Positions 55,497-64,000 of a stretch of DNA of 64,000 nt are shown one piece after another. The notes beneath the pieces are model-generated. The model searched no databases. It worked only from the letters and a program-made list of their open reading frames with translations, and was not told the origin of the DNA. A program made the translations under genes and the position numbers. How positions within the stretch are numbered: the first letter of the stretch is position 1; each line of letters begins with the position of its first letter. Origin of the DNA: Ascidia mentula (lineage: Eukaryota; Chordata; Ascidiacea; Phlebobranchia; Ascidiidae); assembly GCA_947561715.1 (NCBI GenBank), contig OX387200.1, forward strand, positions 14,944,501-15,008,500, in the 5' to 3' direction.

Positions 55497-57932
55497 ATGT
55501 ATCGTATAATTTGTGTGGCTTTGGTAGTAGTTTTGGTAACTGCAACTGCTACGAACGATGGTGACAATACGGAAGGTAGGGACAGACTGTGAAGCAACCA
55601 TTTCGTATGTTATTGACTGAATAGTAGTTTCTAAGGCAGCAAACCTGTTCAAATCAACAGATTTGGATATCGACGAAATTGTTGAGATGGACGAGGCCGA
55701 GAAGATAAGAGAACAAACCAATCAAGAGGAAGAGAACATTTCAGCAGAAGACCCGGAGGTAAAACATGAGGATTTTACCGAGGATGAAGAAGAAGCACTT
55801 GAAAGATCTAAAGTCTTTCCCTTTGTTACTTTAAAGTCTGGCAGAAAGAGTAAGTGGTGACTTTAATCTTTTTTGCCAATACCCCGCATCGTTTTTGGTT
55901 ATGGTGTTAATTGTTCTGCAGTGCCCATGCTTGGATTGGGAACATACCGGCTGGGTGCTTCTACTTACAGAATCGTGAAAGAGGCGCTGGAAATTGGTTA
56001 CAGGTGAATTCAGTTTTAACGTTAAATTGTTTTGACAAATACCATCTATTATCAAGCTTAGGCCAGGCGTTGTGAATATCTTTCCTGCAATGTACGGTGT
56101 ACATTTTTTTAGACTGATCGACACAGCAAAAATATACGAAGCGGGCAATAGAGGTACGTCAGAAGCAGCTATAGGAAAGGCGGTAGCCAATAGTGGAGTG
56201 CCTCGAGAGCAAATCTTCATCACCACCAAGATTATGCCGAAGTATGAAATTAAGGTTATTGGCGATTGCAAATCGAAAAACATTTGGTGTTAATAACAAC
56301 AATGAATTGCCATAAATGCCTGTAAATGCAGAAGAACGATACACAATAAAAATATATTTTGTTGTCAATTTAAGGGATTATAGCCTACTGCATTTCCATA
56401 GATTAACTCTTAACCGTGCTTCGATGGCGCTAATGCATGAGTCTCTTTAATTGTTGACCCAGAGGCTGTCGTTAAGTGTGCTGGTAACGTTACATCAACA
56501 AATATCGCATTTTTTTGGAAATCTAAAAGTTATGTTCTATATTATAGTTATTAAAATTCTACAAACATTTTATTGAGACTACTCGATATTGGCGGTCACA
56601 ATAAAATTTCTTTTTTAGTTATTTTGCAATGAAAGAGTTGCGTAAGGCAGTGCAGGACTCTCTAACTAATTTGAAAACCGACTATTTGGATTTGCTTTTA
56701 ATCCATTACCCAGATTGTGGTGAAGACCCCTCTTGCAAAGCCACAGGTATTCGTAACTTTTATGTCTCTTTTAATCGAAAAACAGTGTCACGTTCACATG
56801 TTTATTTATAGTTACTACAAAACATTAATAACCTATTTCTCTTCGAATTACTTTTGCATTTTTTTTTCACATATAATGACTGTGTTGACTTACCCATGAC
56901 GCGGTATCTCAGTAAATTAAAGGATACACATTCATATTGGAAATAACCCAACAAAAATTTGAACAGCGTCCTATCTGGAAGGCTGGAAAAACATGCGCCA
57001 ATTGGTTAAAGAAGGCATCGTAAAAGACCTGGGAATCAGCAACTTTTTCACAGAGGAAGTAGAAAAGCTATGGGTGGAAGGCGGACAACAGATTTCTGTC
57101 ATGCAAAACTGGCTCGATCCGTACTTTCAAGATCCCAAGACCAGAGCTGTCACTACACGAACAGGCATTCAATTCCAAGCCTACAGTATGCTGGGTGCGT
57201 AGATTCGGTGTCAACATGTAGCAGCTTAACTGCGCGTTTGTTGAAGTGATGTTTTCGTTCATATGGCAAAGAAAATATACGCTGGAGTATACATTGAAGT
57301 ATATACAAAAAACTCAAACTTAATAAATTGTATCTCAATTATATGCGTAATATAATGTTGTCGTTACTTTGTATTGGGCTTAGTCCAAACACTTTCTGAG
57401 GCCCTCGAGTAAACCTTATTGGGTCAAAAGTAACTTACGTAACAAACGTAACTTATCTTTCTATTCCAATAGGTGTTGGGTGGTTAGATGATGGAATGCG
57501 CAAAAATCCAATATTAAATGACAGAACAATTAAAGGAATCGCCACCAAATATCAAACAACACCTGCTCAAGTCGTGCTTAAGTGGGCTATGTCTCGCAAC
57601 ATTGCTGTGATACCAGGGAGTAGCAATTCCACAAGACTGCACATGAATTATAACAGGTAAGATTAATTGTAGTTGCGCAACAATGAACGTTTGTTTCGAG
57701 AGAAAGTTTTTTGCAAATGCAGTATTTGTATTTCTTTGGCAGTTTCAAGCTGAATATAAAGGAAGAAGATTTGAAACGGATTGACGCACTTGACGGAAAA
57801 ATTCAACCCCTTATTCCTTACGGCAGCGGCAAAGAAACAGGCCAGGGTGGAATTTTCACGCTCTTTGCCAACGTTGCCGGAAAAGTCAAAAACTTTCTAG
57901 GAATGGGTGGCGCTTCTAGTGGAGAGCTGTAA
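55497..57932 (+). CDS. Aldo-keto reductase with N-terminal signal peptide and acidic extension
   Basis: Aldo-keto reductases reduce carbonyls with NADPH. Exons are 55497-55575, 55661-55849, 55922-56003, 56113-56241, 56619-56746, 56967-57194, 57473-57656 and 57743-57932, giving 402 residues against about 320 for a usual cytosolic member. Residues 1-18 or so ([18 protein letters not shown]) look like a cleavable signal peptide. About 60 Glu/Asp-rich residues follow, then the (beta/alpha)8 barrel. The catalytic tetrad is visible: Asp and Tyr in [11 protein letters not shown], Lys in ITTKIMP, and His in [13 protein letters not shown] and VIPGSSN are the usual cofactor-side motifs. A C-terminal tail ([19 protein letters not shown]) is hydrophobic or amphipathic and the protein ends SGEL. 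Secretory or ER location is inferred. Confidence 0.9.
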
Positions 57933-58194
57933 CAATTGCTTGGTTAGCCCATATCACGTTAGTTAGTTCGACGTCCATCCTGTAGCGTTTGCATTATCAC
58001 GCGGACTCTCACTGTTGTAGGCCTATTCTATGTTGCTAATTGGCAACAAACGATTTCAAATACTTGTTTTTGATGCTTTTTGAACCATATGGACTGAGTT
58101 GAATGTTTTTGTTTCGGAATGTTCGTTTTGCCCGTGCGGAGACTACAGTGTACTAATGGTGGTGGCAAACAATTGCCACCGCAACGAAAGAACA

Positions 58195-58200
58195 AATAAA
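58195..58200 (+). terminator. Poly(A) signal of the aldo-keto reductase gene
   Basis: AATAAA about 260 bases after the stop codon. Confidence 0.6.
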
Positions 58201-58592
58201 AGCATGTGCAAGGGCTTGTTCGTATTTTATTCAGTCACTAAATCAATGTGTGACAAACTGAATCCGTGTTAGTTTCTTCAAAGGACTTTGGGTATGATAC
58301 CATTTAAATCAACCTGCTCATATTCTATTTATAAGTTCTATTTACGAAACTTACGCTTAGTAGTTTCCGCAGTGACATCGCACATTTTGTTTGGCCATAT
58401 TATAACGCATTGAACGCGACGTTAACACACCTACCAATGTTCCTCGACAGAAAGGAAGTTTGCAATAAATCGAACGACACGGGAAGTGCATCATATCTAT
58501 ACTCATATTCTACCTACCATCAGTACTGGTTGCGCCCAGATAATTATGTAGACAAAGGCCAAGGAAAGCCTGCAAAGAACCGTGGTAGGAAT
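58201..58592. other. Spacer between the aldo-keto reductase and LDLa-receptor genes
   Basis: About 390 bp holding the receptor promoter or 5' UTR. The reading frame upstream of ATG 58593 stays open, with another ATG near 58437, so a longer N-terminus is possible. Confidence 0.5.
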
Positions 58593-61500
58593 ATGGTGAA
58601 AGCAATTTGTTGCAAAAAAGTGGAAACCGCAGTCTGGATTGTGATACTTTCCCTTATAGCTGGTGGAGAATGCAAAAATGTGCGCTTTGCAAATGTATCA
58701 GTGCCACTTGATCCATGTGATAAACGCATTCATTTTGAATGCGCGGATAACAGTCAAGGTCTGTCGATGTGCAAGTTTTGCGACGGCATAAAACAGTGCA
58801 AGTAAGTTCTTAATCGAACCAATCTATCCGTTTTTCTTGACTAAAGTTTCTGTACTCAGGGATGGAGGAGACGAGATTAGATACAATGCAACACTTCAAG
58901 CCGGCTTGCCAGGGAGGGCATGTACAAAAACAACCGTGAACGGAACAATGGCTACATGTTACATCCCACAGTTTCACGTCTGTAACAACCAAGTTGATTG
59001 TTATTTTGGTAAGTAAGCATGGACCATTTCTGCACATTCAATTTTAGGAAATATTCTTGTGTAGGAAATGATGAGTGTAACTGCACAACATCTCTACACT
59101 GCATTCCTCGACCTGGAGATCCAAAAACCTGTCGAGTCCGAGCTCAGTTCTGTAACCTTGTTCCTAATTGTCCATCCGGGTCAGATGAACTGAAATACGC
59201 GTAAGCAGCTTGACTAGTAATTAACGTGTTCATAAATCATGCCAATTATTATTACACTTTTACCTATTAATATACACATTGACAGTCCCGGCCTGCCTGG
59301 CTTACAATGTGCTGTGACGAAACTCTCAGTAAGAAACCATTGTATGTTACCTCAAGTCCACGTTTGTGACGGAATAAACGATTGTGACGAAGGCACAGAC
59401 GAATGCTTCTGCAACTCGACAGGCATCGCAAAAAATAGTTACATCGCAGAACGTGAGGCTTCTCGTAGCCTAAGTTTGCACAGTGATTTTTGTGACATGC
59501 AAAGTTTTTTATTGTTTCAGATTACCTCTACAACATGTGTTTTCGTTGTTTGGACGATTCAAGTATCGTCAACGTAAAACGCGTGTGTGATATGAGTTTT
59601 AATTGCCGAGATTTGTCAGACGAATGCCTCTGTTTGCGTAAACGTCCACCGATCTGCAATCAAGTGTGTCAATGTAAGCAAATTCACTACACAAGTAAAG
59701 CGACTATGGACCTAGCTTGTAAATCGCGTAACAATTAATTACTCTGGTGGTAACAATTGAAAATTATGCTACGCAATTGTTCCCCGCAACCTTGGCGAAC
59801 AAATGCATCGGCATTTCCGAAAACTAATTTGCAGACCCACCAAACAAGTTCTGAGTCACTTTTAAATATAACAGGGAGAGCGACAACCAATCATTAAAAC
59901 GGTTTACTTATTGAACAAAATGTGCGTTTTCTCCTTCTTTAGATGGTCAGAAGTGTGGAAATTGTACAGTGGGTCAGGTGCTGTGCTCGGGGATTGTTAA
60001 TGGAAATAAAAAATGCATCAACCGAAGTCAAGTTTGCGACAAAATAATTGATTGTCCGAATAGAGAAGACGAAAATAACTGTCCAGTCATCAATGACCCG
60101 GTTTTTAACTGCGCGGATGGACTGCAATCTGTACAAAAGTACATGCATTGCGACCGTAAGTAAAAATGAATTTAGTTTAAACACGCGAGAATTCAAAATG
60201 GAAACCAAGGATCTTCTGATATAAAACCGCTTTTTACGTTATTTCCCATTGAATAAAAAAGTGCTTCTGAAACATATTTTTGATACGTTCGCCCATGTTG
60301 AAGTTTGCGGCATTTCATTTACCTTAATGTTTCATTCGAGAACGGATGCTATCTTTTTTTGGATGTGGTTTCAAACAACAACGGTCGCATGTAAAATCCA
60401 GGACTAATCTAATAGAAATATACGGATGTTATACCTGCCTGCTTGATGACAGCCATGTTCATTGATTATAAAATAAATAACAACAAATATATTTTTCATT
60501 TACGCTATACTCTTTTTTTAACCCTGCAAAAAAATTATTCTCACAAGAGCTGTGGTTCGTATATGAAGTTGCATGTAATTAAACATACAAAGTTGTTTGT
60601 AACAAACAACTTCCAAAAGTCTGCACAATTATGCGCATATTTTACCCCTGGTTTTCGCATTAAATTGTGTTTTACGGTGTTTGTTGTGCGTGTTTTGGTG
60701 TAGCATTATGTTTTAAACATCGGCTTGGAAACAGATTGATGATACGCAATAACACTAAAAAAGCAGTTGGTGGTATGCAATGACAAAACTATTGAAAAAC
60801 ACTGCACTAGAGTGAACCGAGAAGCTCTGGTTTTAAGCAACCACTTCTGGAGAGTTTTTGTTGTTTGTTTTCTTATCTTTTTGACACATTTTGTATAAAC
60901 TTTGTTTTAGGTTACCCAGACTGTTCGGACGGATCAGACGAATGGAATTGTTCCTCAATGTATAAATGTAAAACACACAGAAAAAGCAGAAGAGAGAGTC
61001 GCCCTGGTGGTAATGAAAATTACCCTGATCTATGATCATCAATCATCTTTATGTATTTAACCCTTTGCTTTTTTTAATTTTTAAAGCCTTTAGCTTTGAA
61101 AGACCCGGGTATGCAACCAAGTGCGACAACATTATTGAGTGCAGCGGTCTCGATGACGAATGCAACAAGACCTTATGTCCCAATTCAACTGTGTATGCTT
61201 GTCGCTACGTCAAGTTAAACAAGAAATTTGTGTAAGATTACTTTTGCTTTGTAGTCTTTTCAAGGGGAGAATATAGTCTTTTCAGATCTTACATTGACAT
61301 TTGTGTTTTATTTTTTTAAGTTGCCCAAACTCAAGCACAGTGCTTCCAGGAAAAACTATTTGCGATGGTTATCCGACCTGCAACAGCGCATCACCCGAGC
61401 TTTCAGCCGACGAGTTTAATTGCACTAACAGGTATAGCCTACAAGCGCGACCAAAAAAAAACAATATATTATTTCTGCCTTCCGAAACTATTCACAGCCT

Positions 61501-63900
61501 TTTCGTAGCCTTTTTCAAAAGCATACAAAGTGTCCAATGGCCGTTTTGTTGTACAGGTTATATTGCGCCGACCATGGTAAGTCAGGACTTCCTATTCACA
61601 TTCGGTTATCGCAGAGGTGTAACCAAATTACAGACTGCAATGACGTCAGCGACGAGATGGGTTGTAACACAACCACGAACTTTTATTGTCCTTCCGGTAC
61701 ACCAAAATATGTTCCAAGATACAAGGTAAATTTGGCACCGAACACCGCTCCAAGTTGATATTTAAACAATTCCAAATTTCAATTCCAATAACCAGGGTTA
61801 TGTTTTGGTTTGTAAAACGCTACTAAAGTGTTGCACACAGAGACGCGTAATTCACAACATTTTTCGTGAGCTTTTTTTCAAAAAATGCGGCAGTTGTAAC
61901 CCCCTCTACTGGGACTACTTTCACTTTCACTGGTCAAAGTAAATGAGATTTTTTCACATTAAGAATACGTGAGATTGCAAAGGGGGGTTGAGACTCACGG
62001 TGGAAATCCCTTTCAGCTTTTAAGTCACCATCTATAATGGGGTCTGCTTATTAACGACAGCGTGCAACTATTCAGGTATGCAACGGAGTTCACGATTGTC
62101 GATACGGTGAAGACGAATGTCAAAACTGTGCTACAAGTCCGTTCTCTTCTGACAAATTTCTTATTAGCTCGTATTTCTTACAAGTAGTTGTGTGGGTGAC
62201 AGGTTAGTCCATCTGAAACGTAACTGTTTAACATCCTCCGGGCATTTCTTGTGTTTCTGTTCAAGGTATTTGTGCCATTTTCGGTAATGTGGCTGTAATT
62301 GTTCACAACGCGAGGCAGATGTGGATTACGCCTGGATCGAAATGTACCGTGGCGTTTATCAATAGAATGCTAACCCTCAATCTGGCAACTGCCGACCTTC
62401 TACTGGGGGTATACTACAATTTGTTGACATACTATTGTTTTTAACGAACTCATAATGTATAGTTGGACCAGTGTGTGTACAGCCAAGCCCATTAGGAAAA
62501 CTAGAATTCGGCCTTTTATATAACATCATAAGTTTACCATCATAACACCAATATCATAAGATTTCTGGAGCTTCAGGAATCGCTAATTATATGTTCGGTT
62601 TTTTGTTCAGATCTACATAATTTCACTGGGAATCGTCAATTTAAAGTATGCGCAAATATATTGTCGACGGGACATGCACTGGCGAGGCAGCATAGCATGT
62701 TCCGCACTTGGGTGTCTGGCAGTTATAAGCACTGAAATGTCGGTGTTTACGTTGTCCATAATGGCAAGCTACAGATTGCTTCTGGTCTACAGGTAACTTT
62801 AAAAAAGTATGCCTCTTGCATAGCTGTTATGAAATGAGTGCGAATTTGTGTTTATAAACGAATTTATAAATTGTACCCCTGCCGCAGTCAGGAAATGTAT
62901 TTTTTTTTACTTTTTTGCGTGTGTTTGTGTACCTGGTTTAACTGCTGCGCCATAACCTTAAAGACATCTTGCCGGGTGGCAGACGAAATGTTAGTTAAAC
63001 ACAATCTACGTAAAATTTTAAACACAATCTACGTAAATTATAAATATTGTGTATTTTGTTTATGCTGTCATTAATGAATAACTCTCCAATACATTTAACA
63101 TCTCACAAATATTTTACCGCAGGCCCTTTTCGGCGGGAAAAAGACCGCGGGTTGTCGCATTAGTTGCTGCAATGGCGTGGATAACTGCCATCATGATTGC
63201 TATTGCGCCACTCTTATCTTATCAAAGAGATTTCTTCGTGTCTGGTTTATGGTATGAAGTAAACGACTTTCAATATAAGCGTTACACAAGAATTTTTTCA
63301 GGTACCGCCGAAATAAGTTTCTTGCTGCTCCGAATCGAACGTCTTTGGCTGAGTTCGTCACTGCGCTTCGAACTTTTCAAGACCCGGTAAAACAGAACTT
63401 TACAGCTGGGGAGCCAAAGTACACATTGTTACACTGGTTACACTGATAACTTAAACTATAGGCCTAAAAAAACTTACATCTGCTGCAGAGCCCTCACGTA
63501 CGCAAGCATGATTTCGACGGTCGCAAGACTAGGTCCCGAACTAGTGCCGAGATACTACTTCGGGTTTTATTCTGTACACGGTGTCTGTCTTCCCCGTTTC
63601 TTTCCTATTCCCGCCATTGATCGCTCATGGGTCTATTCCTTTGTGATAATTTGCATAAACTTCTGTGCTTTCATCTACATGGCAGTTGCCTACATTATTA
63701 TATACAGGTTTGGTTGTTTGTTGGTAATATCGGACGAAGCTGAGTGGTTTATCTCTACAGAAAATCTCAGGCAACCGCTAGAAGGGCCGGCCGGGACAAT
63801 CCCAAGTGTGTTGCTCTGCAAAGAAAAATCTTTCGAATTGTGATCACTAATTTCTGCTGTTGGATGCCTATTTGCGTAATGGCTTTTATTAGTGTTTCTG
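58593..63900 (+). CDS. G-protein coupled receptor with LDL-receptor class A repeats (3' end outside window)
   Basis: A cell-surface rhodopsin-class receptor. Exons: 58593-58801, 58860-59008, 59065-59200, 59286-59452, 59521-59673, 59943-60155, 60911-60967, 61087-61231, 61321-61431, 61557-61725, 62076-62202, 62266-62408, 62611-62792, 63123-63386, 63489-63707 and 63761-63900, about 861 residues so far. The ATG at 58593 precedes a signal peptide (VWIVILSLIAGGEC). A series of roughly eight LDLa-type modules follows (for example VCDGINDCDEGTDEC, VCDKIIDCPNREDENNC, RCNQITDCNDVSDEMGC). The last leads straight into TM1 (ICAIFGNVAVIV). LATADLLLG (TM2), VHGVCLPRFF (loop 2) and NFCCWMPICVM (TM6) resemble the LGR/relaxin-receptor/GRL101 group. 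No leucine-rich repeats are seen. The DRY position reads YRL. The 59452 donor is the best of three candidates. Confidence 0.87.
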
Positions 63901-64000
63901 GTAAGTCATGTGTTTGGTCAAAGTTATACACACATTTTTCAAAGTTCGGTACGATTTATGCCATTACAATAATGCCTAGCCCTCTAGCATCTACTGATTC

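Noticed and set aside
60761..60804. hAT-like end (CAGTGTTTTTCAA on the minus strand) in an LDLa-receptor intron
   Set aside because: I could not find a matching opposite end or target duplication.

Overview
The window is animal nuclear DNA: AT-rich, with genes split into many short exons by mostly short GT-AG introns. It is most likely from a tunicate of the Ciona type. Three features point that way. Conserved metazoan genes are packed closely. Several coding regions start within a few bases of a splice acceptor, as expected with spliced-leader trans-splicing. TAF1A and VIRMA sit almost end to end, like a tunicate operon. The species call is inference; the gene calls rest on protein motifs and exon phases that I checked by hand.

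Layout. 1-2.9 kb: last exons of an SLC4 transporter (+), followed by a 212-bp foldback insertion carrying a hammerhead ribozyme motif. 4.1-8.0 kb: DLAT, the E2 subunit of pyruvate dehydrogenase (+). 9.3-12.8 kb: ribosomal protein S19 (+). 14.3-18.7 kb: a seven-pass membrane protein I do not recognise (+). 21.2-28.7 kb: a tandem array of four ARF/ARL-type GTPase genes (-); three look intact and one is probably a pseudogene. 29.8-31.6 kb: TAF1A (+), then VIRMA from 31.7 to 39.7 kb (+). 40.6-46.8 kb: endophilin-A (+), with a duplicated exon. 47.35-54.0 kb: PSMD2/RPN1 (-), convergent with endophilin. 55.5-57.9 kb: an aldo-keto reductase with a signal peptide (+). 58.6 kb to the right edge: a G-protein coupled receptor with many LDL-receptor class A repeats (+, incomplete).

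Most genes are unrelated housekeeping genes: mitochondrial acetyl-CoA production, the ribosome, Pol I initiation, m6A writing, endocytosis and the proteasome. The lineage-specific material is the ARL array with its shared promoter block, the seven-pass protein, the secretory aldo-keto reductase and the LDLa receptor.

Mobile DNA is short and non-autonomous: three or four hAT-like MITEs (two with exact 8-bp target duplications), two members of a family with terminal repeat CCAGATTGGAAA, a foldback in a DLAT intron, a tRNA-derived SINE and the ribozyme insertion.

The most interesting observations are the hammerhead-bearing insertion at 2949-3160, the pair of equal-length and mutually frame-exclusive endophilin exons at 43120-43220 and 44611-44711, the ARL array with its duplicated CCAAT/CRE-like promoter module, and the TAF1A-VIRMA operon-like junction.
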